A stretch of 30,237 bases of DNA. Source: Rhodospirillaceae bacterium UBA4468 (GTDB lineage Bacteria > Pseudomonadota > Alphaproteobacteria > Rhodospirillales > Casp-alpha2). A program made the position numbers and the translations under genes. Shown in pieces: positions 17,399-24,981 of the stretch. The notes below the pieces were generated by a model. The model was not told the origin of the DNA. It was given only the letters and a program-made list of their open reading frames with translations, and did no database searches. Positions within the stretch are counted from its first letter, which is position 1. The number at the start of each line of letters is the position of its first letter. The stretch covers positions 15,517 to 45,753 of the forward strand of contig DGOK01000140.1 in NCBI GenBank assembly GCA_002389385.1, given 5' to 3'.

Positions 17399-18078
17399 TT
17401 AGCTAAAGCCGCGTTCACTAGGGCTGGTTGTTCTAGTGTCGGCAGGTGCCCGCTGTTGGGAATTTTTACAAGAACGGCTCCTGGAATTTCTGCCGCCATT
17501 TCATCATGCAGCGGTGGCGGTGTCAGTGCATCTTCAGCGCCGCAAAGAACCAAAGTCGGGCATTTAATATCGCTCAAAAGCTCAAGACTATCTGGACGCT
17601 TCATAATCGCCGCTTGCTGTCGCATATAAGCTTCGGGGCCGACGTTCATGGCCGAGGCGCGAATGATTGACATGATCTCCGTGTCATTAAGCCGTGATGG
17701 ATGGACAAATTTCTGGAAATGCTTGGCAATCACGGTCTCAAAATTTCCGCTTCGAACATGCTCAATCAGCTCGCGACGAATATCTAATCTTTCCGACGCG
17801 TCGGCGCGTGCAGAGGTATCCAGCAAGGCCAGTCTCGTCACCCGATCAGGCACTTGTTTCATGATTTCAAGCGCGCAGTACCCTCCCATGGAAAGGCCTG
17901 CAACCGAGAACTGCTCTGACATTGCGGCGATTGCACGTGACGCCATGCCGCCAAGACTGTCGTCCTGGGTCATGTCCGCAACGACGCAGTCATATTGCGT
18001 TGATAGTGCCTCAACCTGATGCGCCCAAAGCGCGGCATCACACAACAAACCGGGTAGAAGAAGAATAGATGTTTTCAT
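17380..18078 (-). CDS. Alpha/beta-fold hydrolase
   Basis: 232 residues, a compact alpha/beta hydrolase. The oxyanion segment is LLPGLLCDAALW; the nucleophile elbow is GLSMGG (Ser about 83); Asp is in CGAEDALTPP and His in IPNSGHLPTLEQP, so the triad is complete. It has no signal peptide and is cytosolic. The length and the short cap suggest a small ester, lactone or thioester substrate; none can be named. Its last bases overlap meaB, so the two share an mRNA, perhaps linking it to acyl-CoA metabolism (inference only). Confidence 0.88.
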   Translation of the reverse strand: MKTSILLLPGLLCDAALWAHQVEALSTQYDCVVADMTQDDSLGGMASRAIAAMSEQFSVAGLSMGGYCALEIMKQVPDRVTRLALLDTSARADASERLDIRRELIEHVRSGNFETVIAKHFQKFVHPSRLNDTEIMSIIRASAMNVGPEAYMRQQAAIMKRPDSLELLSDIKCPTLVLCGAEDALTPPPLHDEMAAEIPGAVLVKIPNSGHLPTLEQPALVNAALAKWMERT

Positions 18079-18247
18079 ATGTTAAATCGTAGATGATGTA
18101 GCAAAGATGGAAAAGCCCGGAAGTTATTGACTTAATCCGCGGAAACCATACACTCTGCCCGCCTATTAACATAATGTACGAGATGCACCATTAAGGCCCG
18201 AGCGCACAAGCGCAATTGTAACGGCATCTCAGGAAAAACGCTCCCAT

Positions 18248-19795
18248 ATGAAATTTACCGATCTCGGTCTTAACGACGAACTCTTACGTGCTGTGCATGA
18301 AGCCGGTTACGAAGAACCCACCCCCATTCAAGCGCAAGCCATCCCTGTTGTCCTGATGGGACGCGATGTATTGGGTTGTGCGCAAACAGGAACAGGCAAG
18401 ACCGCCTCGTTCACGTTGCCCATGATGGAAATCCTAGCATCTGGACGTGCCAAGTCACGTATGCCCCGCTCGCTGATCTTGGAACCGACGCGCGAACTCG
18501 CAGCGCAGGTTGCAGATAACTTCGATACTTATGGCAAATACCAGAAGCTGACCAAAGCCCTTCTCATTGGTGGATCATCAATGGAAGAGCAGCTTAAAGT
18601 GCTCAACCGTGGCGCTGATGTTTTGATCGCAACACCCGGTCGCTTGCTTGATGTGTTTGAACGCGGCCATCTTCTGATGACTGACGTTAAGGTTCTGGTG
18701 ATTGACGAAGCTGACCGTATGCTCGACATGGGCTTTATCCCTGATGTTGAGAAAATCGTGAGCCTGTTGTCGCCGATGCGGACAACATTGCTGTTCTCTG
18801 CAACGATGCCAAAAGAAATCAAGCGATTGGCTGACAAGTTCCTGACGAACCCAAAAGAGATCACCGTTTCAAAGCCGGCATCGACAGCTGACACAATTAC
18901 ACAGGCGCTAATTAAGCTTCGCGCGCCATCAAAAGCACCGGATGCGGCACAAAAGGTCAAACGCGACCGACTTCGTTCACTTATCGCTGAGCAAGAAGAA
19001 ATTTCCAATGCCTTGGTGTTCTGTAACCTTAAACGTGACGTTGATGTCGTGTATCGTTCACTTGAAAAGCACGGCCTAAGCGCTGCGCGCCTTCATGGCG
19101 ATATGGTGCAATCCGTGCGTATGGATACACTCGAGAAATTCAAAAAGAACGAAGTGACAATTCTGGTATGTTCTGATGTCGCCGCGCGTGGACTTGATAT
19201 CTCAACAGTAAGCCATGTATTCAACTTCGATATCCCGACACATGCAGAAGATTACGTTCACCGGATTGGTCGTACAGGTCGTGCGGGTCGCTCAGGTCGT
19301 GCATTTACGTTTGTGATGCCTGAAGATCGTAAATACCTGGAGCAGATCGAAAAGCTTATCGGCAAGCCAATCCCGCTATTGGGTGAAGCTGTTGAAGCAC
19401 CTGCCAAAACCGATGATGCGAAGGTTGAAAACGCAAAACCTGATAACGCAAAAGCTGATGCGGACACATCTAATACGCTTGCAGAAGCTAAAGGCACTGA
19501 CGATAAAGACGCGTCTGATAAGCCTAAACGTAGCCGCAGCAGAGGCGGTCGTGGTCGCAAAAAAGCCGAAACGACGACAGAAGATAACGCGAATACGATT
19601 AATGATACGCAAGCTGACGCGCAGCCCGTTGAAAAGAAGGCCAAGCAAAAGCCAGAGCGTAAATCTGTGCCAAAGTCTGAGCGCAAGCCTTCACCAAAGC
19701 CAAAAAACAACGATAATGATGATATCGGCGCGTCCCCATGGGGCGATAATATGCCAGCATTCCTGTCTCGGAGCGTCGAACTTCCTAAAAGCTAA
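18248..19795 (+). CDS. DEAD-box RNA helicase, RhlE-like
   Basis: 515 residues. The ATP-dependent RNA helicase core covers residues 1-380: Q motif PTPIQ (25-29), AQTGTGKT (45-52), PTRELAAQ (80-87), TPGRLLD (129-135), DEAD (153-156), SAT (184-186), ALVFCNLKRDVD, ARGLDI and HRIGRTGRAGRSG. The core is RhlE-like. The last about 130 residues are a disordered Lys/Asp/Ala-rich then Arg/Lys-rich tail (KRSRSRGGRGRKK, KSVPKSERKPSPKPK) ending PWGDNMPAFL, as in many alphaproteobacterial helicases; such tails bind RNA. The likely roles are ribosome assembly or RNA turnover, perhaps in the cold. The threonine-aldolase-like gene starts 12 bases downstream, so the two are co-transcribed. Confidence 0.95.
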   Translation: MKFTDLGLNDELLRAVHEAGYEEPTPIQAQAIPVVLMGRDVLGCAQTGTGKTASFTLPMMEILASGRAKSRMPRSLILEPTRELAAQVADNFDTYGKYQKLTKALLIGGSSMEEQLKVLNRGADVLIATPGRLLDVFERGHLLMTDVKVLVIDEADRMLDMGFIPDVEKIVSLLSPMRTTLLFSATMPKEIKRLADKFLTNPKEITVSKPASTADTITQALIKLRAPSKAPDAAQKVKRDRLRSLIAEQEEISNALVFCNLKRDVDVVYRSLEKHGLSAARLHGDMVQSVRMDTLEKFKKNEVTILVCSDVAARGLDISTVSHVFNFDIPTHAEDYVHRIGRTGRAGRSGRAFTFVMPEDRKYLEQIEKLIGKPIPLLGEAVEAPAKTDDAKVENAKPDNAKADADTSNTLAEAKGTDDKDASDKPKRSRSRGGRGRKKAETTTEDNANTINDTQADAQPVEKKAKQKPERKSVPKSERKPSPKPKNNDNDDIGASPWGDNMPAFLSRSVELPKS

Positions 19796-19807
19796 CGAGG
19801 TTACATT

Positions 19808-20890
19808 ATGAAAGCTGATATGCTCGGAGCCGCGCGTGCTGCGGCGTCTATCGCGCCAAACCTTCGTGTCGATCTCTATTCAGATACAAACTCCAGGCCG
19901 ACTCCTGGTATGCGCAAAGCTATATCTGAAGCTGAATGTGGAAACGAGCAAGCACTCGAAGACCCCACGACAAACGCCCTACAAGAACGCGTTGCTGAAT
20001 TACTCGGTACCGAGTCCGCTGTATTTCTGCCATCTGGCACCATGTGCAACGAAATTGCATATCGTGTCTGGGCACGCCAGGGCGACGCTGTCGTCATGGA
20101 TAAAACTGGCCACGCATTGTTATTTGAAACGGGTGGTCCAGCAGCCCTTTCCGGCCTAATGATCACAACGATCGATGGCCCTGATGGTATTTTTACAGGC
20201 CAGCATGTCCGCGACGTGACTTCAGGTGGTGGTCGTCATGCACCGCGTCCCAAAATTGTTAACATTGAAAACACGTCAAATCTTGGCGGTGGCTGCATTT
20301 GGCCGATTGAAACGATTAAAGACGTCGCAGACACGGCGCACAGTATGGATATGATTGCGCACATGGATGGCGCGCGCCTGATGAATGCTGTCGTTGAAAG
20401 CGGCATCCCAGCCAGCACCTTTGCATCAAACGTCGATAGTGTCTGGATTGATTTTTCTAAAGGACTTGGATGCCCTATTGGAGGTGTCTTGGCTGGTCCC
20501 GCAAATTTCATCGACGAAGCCTTTCGAATTAAACATCAGTTTGGCGGCGCTTTACGTCAATCCGGTATGGTAACTTCGGCATGCTTGTATGCCCTTGATC
20601 ATCATGTTGAGCGTTTGAAGGATGATCACGAGAACGCACGCACATTGCATGCAGGTTTACGTGATATCCCTGGTGTGACGGTCCAGAATGATGTTTGCCA
20701 AACGAACCTTGTGTTCTTTGATGTTGGTGGCACCAAGTTAAGTGCGCCAGCCGTTGCATCTGCTTTGATTGAACGTGGCATTCGCATTGGCGCTCAGAAC
20801 GAGACAAAAATGCGTGCTGTAACTCATCTGGATGTAAGTACCAATGATATCAAATTCACGTTAACAGCGTTGCGTGATATTCTCACTTAA
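19808..20890 (+). CDS. Low-specificity L-threonine aldolase / beta-eliminating lyase family
   Basis: 360 residues of the PLP-dependent threonine aldolase family (fold type I). The enzyme cleaves L-threonine or L-allo-threonine to glycine and acetaldehyde. Visible: VDLYSDTNSRPTPGMR (substrate-binding N-terminus), FLPSGTMCNEIAYR, IENTSNLGGG, HMDGARLMNA (PLP-ring Asp and Arg, 185-194) and DFSKGLGCPIGGVLAG with Schiff-base Lys218. The usual His-rich loop reads KTGHALLFETGG, with one His, as in the bacterial subgroup. The start at 19808 lies behind AACGAGG. It is co-transcribed with the helicase; no functional link is obvious. Confidence 0.9.
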   Translation: MKADMLGAARAAASIAPNLRVDLYSDTNSRPTPGMRKAISEAECGNEQALEDPTTNALQERVAELLGTESAVFLPSGTMCNEIAYRVWARQGDAVVMDKTGHALLFETGGPAALSGLMITTIDGPDGIFTGQHVRDVTSGGGRHAPRPKIVNIENTSNLGGGCIWPIETIKDVADTAHSMDMIAHMDGARLMNAVVESGIPASTFASNVDSVWIDFSKGLGCPIGGVLAGPANFIDEAFRIKHQFGGALRQSGMVTSACLYALDHHVERLKDDHENARTLHAGLRDIPGVTVQNDVCQTNLVFFDVGGTKLSAPAVASALIERGIRIGAQNETKMRAVTHLDVSTNDIKFTLTALRDILT

Positions 20891-20911
20891 CCTACGACAA
20901 AGAATATCACT

Positions 20912-20925
20912 AAACCTTCGGTTTT
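20912..20925. terminator. Small hairpin between convergent genes
   Basis: AAACC-TTC-GGTTT followed by T and A-rich bases lies between the threonine-aldolase stop and the stop of the thioredoxin-fold gene, with which it overlaps. Five pairs only, so a weak bidirectional terminator at best. Confidence 0.35.
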
Positions 20926-21499
20926 ATGCCCTTCTTTTCCATCGCTTGAACTTGTTTTGTAAGTAGCGTTGGAAGTTTTGATCTACGTAAGCCCCCGCGT
21001 CGACGAATTCAAACATTGAGAGAAAATGGAATGGCTTGAAATAGCCAGGCATACGGGCGACTTCAACCTCACCTTTCGCGGCTTCTTCAGGCGTCGGCAA
21101 GAACACAATCGTCGGTGTGAAGTTTACCCGCCAGCGTCGCGCCAATGTGCGCTCTTCCATGATTTTACCACCCAGATCTTCGACTTCGCGAGCGCCCCAT
21201 AAGTTCATTTGAATAACTGAGAAGTTGTTTTTAATAAACTCAGATATCCCTGGATCTGCCAAATTGACGTTATGCATTTCTTTGCAATAAGGACATGCAC
21301 GTTGCTCAAAAATAACAGCAACGCGTTTTCCATCGGCCGCCGCGTCGGCTACGTCTTCTTTGAGGATCAGAAAGCTATCTATGAACCATGGCTGCACATG
21401 TAATCCATCTTCATTGATGGTTGCTGCCATTGATGAATGAGACGCGAGAATTCCAACCAATAAAGTCGTTATGAATGCTAATTACTTTAGATATGTCAT
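20924..21499 (-). CDS. SoxW-like thioredoxin-fold protein; signal peptide interrupted by TAA
   Basis: The 178-residue open part holds a thioredoxin fold with the redox motif Cys-Pro-Tyr-Cys in FEQRACPYCKEMH, the cis-Pro region NFTPTIVFLP, and a tail like SoxW/periplasmic thiol-disulfide proteins. No ATG gives a normal start. A consensus GGAG ribosome site precedes ATG at 21499-21497, which reads MTYLK, then TAA (21484-21482), then LAFITTLLVGILASHSSMAA in the same frame. Together these make a textbook Sec signal peptide (basic n-region, hydrophobic core, SMA-A cleavage site) broken at codon 6. An AAA-to-TAA type change would explain it. A TTG restart at 21460 would lack the basic n-region, so export would probably fail. 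The domain call is good; the gene is probably non-functional unless the TAA is a sequence error. Confidence 0.75.
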
Positions 21500-21647
21500 G
21501 GCGAATCTCCTCAACTTAGAGAAATACTAACATACTTTATTGCCTTTAAGGCCATTGCTCAGAACTTAGGGTGCGGACCGGCGACAATATCAATGTCAGG
21601 GGGGATGACATTTAGATGACATGCCGCCGATCCGCTAGGGTGTTTGA

Positions 21648-22208
21648 TTAAGCTGCACTCTTTTGTTTCCAGGACTTACCCTGAAATGCAGGATCAACAT
21701 CAATATCGAAAATATGGTTCGTATAATTACTCATTGTCTTCATCGCGACGCCAAGAATAACGTCCATGATGTGAACCTCGGAGAACCCGGCGCGTAAAAA
21801 ATGATCGACATCTTTCCGGTCAACACGACCATGATTACGAACGATACGCAGTGTGAAGTTTACCAGAGCCGCCAAACGTATATCATCAGGCAATTGGCCT
21901 GCTCGTAATCTTGTCACCAGTGATTGATCAATTCCCTCACGGGCGGCTAGTGTAGAGTGGGCTGGCACGCAATACTCACCGCCATTTGCAACACTTACCA
22001 CCAAAAGAACGGCGTATTTCTCAGCTGCTGAAAGCGAACTCATCTCATAGGCGTTCTGCATGCCAATATAGCCGTTTAAGGCTGCTGGTGTGTGTGCAAA
22101 TATACCGAATAGATTTGGAACGAAACCGTTCTTTTCAGCAATGCTTTGTAATGCCTCTTTTGATTCGTCAGCGGCATTTTCTACGGATACAGGTTCAAGT
22201 TTTAACAT
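21648..22208 (-). CDS. Carboxymuconolactone decarboxylase (AhpD-like) family protein
   Basis: 186 residues, all-helical CMD/AhpD-like fold. The family core normally carries Cys-x-x-Cys-x-x-x-His in a form such as NGCEYCVPAH. Here it is NGGEYCVPAHSTLA (about 75-88): the second Cys and the His remain but the first Cys is Gly, so disulfide peroxidase chemistry of the classical type is unlikely. The surroundings (LSAAEKYAVLLVVSVANGG, SEVHIMDVILGVAMKTMSNYTNHI) match the peroxidase-related subfamily often found with TetR regulators. It starts 11 bases after the TetR gene and is surely in its operon. The biochemical role is unknown. Confidence 0.85.
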   Translation of the reverse strand: MLKLEPVSVENAADESKEALQSIAEKNGFVPNLFGIFAHTPAALNGYIGMQNAYEMSSLSAAEKYAVLLVVSVANGGEYCVPAHSTLAAREGIDQSLVTRLRAGQLPDDIRLAALVNFTLRIVRNHGRVDRKDVDHFLRAGFSEVHIMDVILGVAMKTMSNYTNHIFDIDVDPAFQGKSWKQKSAA

Positions 22209-22219
22209 TTGGATTCCAC

Positions 22220-22801
22220 TTACTTCAATGCGTCCATTGTCACATCGACAACTTCATACAAGCTTTCTTCATCAGACTGGGCTTTGCCCATCACAAGAAT
22301 GCCATTCAGGCTTGAGACCAGATAGCGCGCTAATGCTCTCGAATTGTGAGCCATCGTAATAGCGCCCTCTCTCTTGCCCCGTTCGACAAGTTTCAAGAAC
22401 GCCTCTTCCATTATGCTCATGCCTGTCGCGACCCGTTTACTGGCTTCTTCATCATGTAGGGAAACTTCGACGGCACAGTTATTCAGGTAACACCCACGGC
22501 GGCTTTCCGGATCAACCATCCGCTGAACGGCACGTTCAAAAAGTGCGCGAATGATTTTATGTGCAGGGGCATCTAAGTGCGCAGCGCCAGAAACCTGCGC
22601 TGTTAAAGTGCGAATGTAATAATCAATCGTCGACAGAAACAAATCGTGCTTTGAACCAAATGTCTCATAAAAGCTGGATTTAGAGATTTCCATAGATGTC
22701 GTCAGGTCACTCAATGAAGCCGCTTTGAAGCCCTGGCTCCAAAATACGTTCATTGCGCTGGAAAGCACTTCCTCGACATCAAATTCTTTTGGGCGACCCA
22801 T
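22220..22801 (-). CDS. TetR/AcrR-family transcriptional regulator
   Basis: 193 residues. The N-terminal TetR HTH is clear: GRPKEFDVEEVLSSAMNVFW, then GFKAASLSDLTTSMEISKSS with recognition helix FYETFGSKHDLF (residues about 8-55). The C-terminal ligand domain contains GCYLNNCAVEVS with two Cys and DEEASKRVATGM, as in TetR regulators tied to electrophile or oxidant sensing (NemR/AcuR-like), though the ligand cannot be stated. First gene of a two-gene operon with the CMD-family gene, which it probably autoregulates together with itself. The 101-base gap upstream (22802-22902) should hold the promoter and operator; no clear palindrome was picked out. Confidence 0.92.
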   Translation of the reverse strand: MGRPKEFDVEEVLSSAMNVFWSQGFKAASLSDLTTSMEISKSSFYETFGSKHDLFLSTIDYYIRTLTAQVSGAAHLDAPAHKIIRALFERAVQRMVDPESRRGCYLNNCAVEVSLHDEEASKRVATGMSIMEEAFLKLVERGKREGAITMAHNSRALARYLVSSLNGILVMGKAQSDEESLYEVVDVTMDALK

Positions 22802-22902
22802 AATCTCATTTCCATATCAATGCTGATAATAAGATTATGAGTATCGGACTGATCCGTCCAGTAACGAACCCGTGAATAAAAAGTGAGCCTGTATTTAGTT
22901 TT

Positions 22903-23895
22903 TTAAATAAGACCAGCTATTGGCGAAGATGGATCAGCATACATCCGGCGCGACATACGTCCTGCGAGATAAGCAAGACGGCCTGCCTTAACAGCGTGTT
23001 TCATCGCTTGTGCCATTTGGATGGGGTTTTGTGCTTCTGCAATGGCGGTATTCATCAAAACACCATCACATCCCAGTTCCATAGCAATCGTCGCGTCAGA
23101 CGCTGTACCAACACCTGCATCAACGATAACCGGAACCTCAGTCTGTTCGATAATCAGTCGGATGTTTACAGGGTTCTGCAAACCAAGGCCTGATCCAATA
23201 GGGGCGCCTAGTGGCATAATGGCGACGGCACCCGCCTCCTCCACCCGCTTGCACAAGATTGGGTCATCAGAACAATACGCCATAACCTTGAAGCCTTCTG
23301 CCGTCAGCTTGGCTGTGGCTTCTATGGTTTCCGGCATCATCGGATACAGCGTTCTGGCTTCACCAAGAATTTCCAGCTTCACCAGATCCCATCCACCTGC
23401 TTCTCGCGCAAGTCGGAGAGTACGAACCGCATCATCAGCTGTGAAACAGCCGGCCGTATTCGGCAGGTACGTATATTTCTTTGGATCGATTGAATCGACG
23501 AGTAAGGGTTGCGTCGGATCCAACACGTTTACGCGGCGTACAGCCACTGTAATCATATCGATATCAGCAGCGACACATGCCTGGCGGTTAATTTCGTAAT
23601 CGACGTACTTTCCAGTCCCAATAATCAGGCGTGACCGGAACGTTTGTCCGGCAATAACGAGGGGATCATCAACCTCTATTGCTGCAGAATCAGACGTGCC
23701 GCCTCCGATAAAGTGGACAACTTCCAGTTTATCGCCGTCGCTAAGCGCTGTTTCGGCATACGTAGACTTTGGGACGATCTCGAGATTTCGCTCAACTGCG
23801 ACTTTCGTCGGGTCGAGACCTATATCACGTAACAACCCGTCAACGCTAAGTGACGCGTCAATTTCCCGTGTTTCACCGTTGATCGTAATGTTCAT
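22903..23895 (-). CDS. thiG: ThiS-ThiG fusion: sulfur carrier and thiazole synthase
   Basis: 330 residues made of two thiamine-pathway proteins. Residues 1-66 are ThiS, a ubiquitin-like sulfur carrier (ITINGETREI, VAVERNLEIVPKS, DGDKLEVVHFIGGG). Residues about 75-330 are ThiG, a TIM barrel that joins deoxyxylulose phosphate, dehydroglycine and ThiS-bound sulfur into the thiazole. The Schiff-base lysine is Lys173 in LVKLEILGE; AYCSDDPILCKRV, PLGAPIGSGLG and PVIVDAGVGTASDA are diagnostic. The ThiS Gly-Gly, which must be a free C-terminus for thiocarboxylate formation, is followed by TSDSAAIEVDDP with no stop. Such fusions are annotated in some bacteria. No other thi gene and no recognisable TPP riboswitch occurs in the 157 bases upstream. 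AAGGA precedes the start. Confidence 0.94.
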   Translation of the reverse strand: MNITINGETREIDASLSVDGLLRDIGLDPTKVAVERNLEIVPKSTYAETALSDGDKLEVVHFIGGGTSDSAAIEVDDPLVIAGQTFRSRLIIGTGKYVDYEINRQACVAADIDMITVAVRRVNVLDPTQPLLVDSIDPKKYTYLPNTAGCFTADDAVRTLRLAREAGGWDLVKLEILGEARTLYPMMPETIEATAKLTAEGFKVMAYCSDDPILCKRVEEAGAVAIMPLGAPIGSGLGLQNPVNIRLIIEQTEVPVIVDAGVGTASDATIAMELGCDGVLMNTAIAEAQNPIQMAQAMKHAVKAGRLAYLAGRMSRRMYADPSSPIAGLI

Positions 23896-24052
23896 CTCTC
23901 GTCCTTATCAGCGTTTCTTAAGTATGCTCAGATGGCGCACCACCTTCAACGTGGCAATTTGCGGGAAAACGTCCTGTTTCTCAAGGCACTCAGCGTGATA
24001 TAAATGAAAGAATCGCTTTTATAGTCATATATGGTCTGGAACCGATAAGACG

Positions 24053-24499
24053 ATGACGACGAAGATAATGATTTTAAACGGCCCTAACCTTAATATGTTG
24101 GGGACACGCGAGCCTGAAATTTATGGCTCGGAGACGCTTAGTGACGTCGAAGCAATTTGTGCAAAGCGTGCAGAACAACTTGGTGCAGTCGTTGATTTTC
24201 GCCAATCCAATATCGAAGGCGAGCTTGTCACCTGGATTCAAGAAGCTCGCACGAGCGTACAAGGCATCATCATTAATGCAGCAGCATACACGCACACGTC
24301 CGTTGCTATTCTTGATGCGCTGAATACCTGCGACATGCCAATCATTGAAGTTCATTTATCAAATATCCATCAACGCGAGTCATTTCGCCATGAAACATAC
24401 ATTGCACGCGTTGCAGACGGTATGATTTGCGGTCTTGGTTCACATGGATACGAATTAGCAATTGAAGCCGTTATAAGACGGCTCGACGGGAGAATATAA
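24053..24499 (+). CDS. aroQ: Type II 3-dehydroquinate dehydratase
   Basis: 148 residues, standard for the dodecameric type II enzyme, which converts 3-dehydroquinate to 3-dehydroshikimate in the shikimate pathway. The catalytic Tyr and Arg are in LGTREPEIYG (about 17-26); NAAAYTHTS (74-82), EVHLSNIHQRESFRHETY (98-115) with the catalytic His, and the C-terminal GLGSHGYELAIEA are all present. First gene of aroQ-accB-accC-aat, an order common in Alphaproteobacteria; accB follows after 3 bases. Confidence 0.97.
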   Translation: MTTKIMILNGPNLNMLGTREPEIYGSETLSDVEAICAKRAEQLGAVVDFRQSNIEGELVTWIQEARTSVQGIIINAAAYTHTSVAILDALNTCDMPIIEVHLSNIHQRESFRHETYIARVADGMICGLGSHGYELAIEAVIRRLDGRI

Positions 24500-24502
24500 A
24501 GT

Positions 24503-24967
24503 ATGGCTAAGGATATAAAATCCAGCTTGAAGGTTGATGAAGCTCTGATCAGACAACTTGCCGGATTGCTCGATGAGACAGGGCTTGGCGAAATAGAACT
24601 AGAAGAAGGTGACAGTAAGATACGTGTCGCAAAGGCTTGCGTCTCTGCGCCCAGCTACGCTGCACCTGCACCTTTACCGGCGCCTGCCGCAGTTGCACCC
24701 GTCGCAACGCCTGCAGAGGACGCTACCGCACACCCGGGCGCTATTAAGTCGCCTATGGTGGGTGTCTGTTATCTCTCGGCGGACCCAAAGAGTGATTCAT
24801 TTTGCAGTGAAGGTGATAGCGTCAAAGAAGGCGACACCATACTGTTGATTGAAGCGATGAAGGTGTTCAACCCGATTGTAGCGACCAAATCGGGCACAGT
24901 CTCACGCATCCTTGTTACAGACGGCACACCAGTCGAATTTGGTGAGCCCTTAGTCATCATTGAGTAA
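24503..24967 (+). CDS. accB: Acetyl-CoA carboxylase biotin carboxyl carrier protein
   Basis: 154 residues, usual size. It carries biotin between the carboxylase and transferase parts of acetyl-CoA carboxylase (fatty acid synthesis). There is a short N-terminal helix region, an Ala/Pro hinge (about 48-75), then the biotinyl domain with SPMVGVCYLSADP and the biotinylation site EAMKVFN, where biotin is attached to Lys120. The residue after Val is usually Met or Leu-Asn context; Phe here is a mild variation. accC starts 14 bases downstream. Confidence 0.97.
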   Translation: MAKDIKSSLKVDEALIRQLAGLLDETGLGEIELEEGDSKIRVAKACVSAPSYAAPAPLPAPAAVAPVATPAEDATAHPGAIKSPMVGVCYLSADPKSDSFCSEGDSVKEGDTILLIEAMKVFNPIVATKSGTVSRILVTDGTPVEFGEPLVIIE

Positions 24968-24981
24968 CAGGGATAATTTGA

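Noticed and set aside
20924..21460. TTG start at 21460 as the true start of the SoxW-like gene
   Set aside because: It would begin within the hydrophobic core of a signal peptide, lacks a basic n-region, and a better ATG with a ribosome site lies just upstream in the same frame.
1479..21484. Stop-codon reassignment or programmed read-through to explain the in-frame TAA and TAG codons
   Set aside because: Core genes end normally on TAA, TAG and TGA at the expected protein lengths, and two of the damaged genes have frameshifts, which reassignment cannot explain.
23896..24052. TPP riboswitch upstream of thiS-thiG
   Set aside because: No thi-box segments such as CTGAGA with ACCCTTTGAACCTGATCTG-like sequence are present on the reverse strand. 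A 30-codon fragment ending near 23909 was seen but has no start or family.
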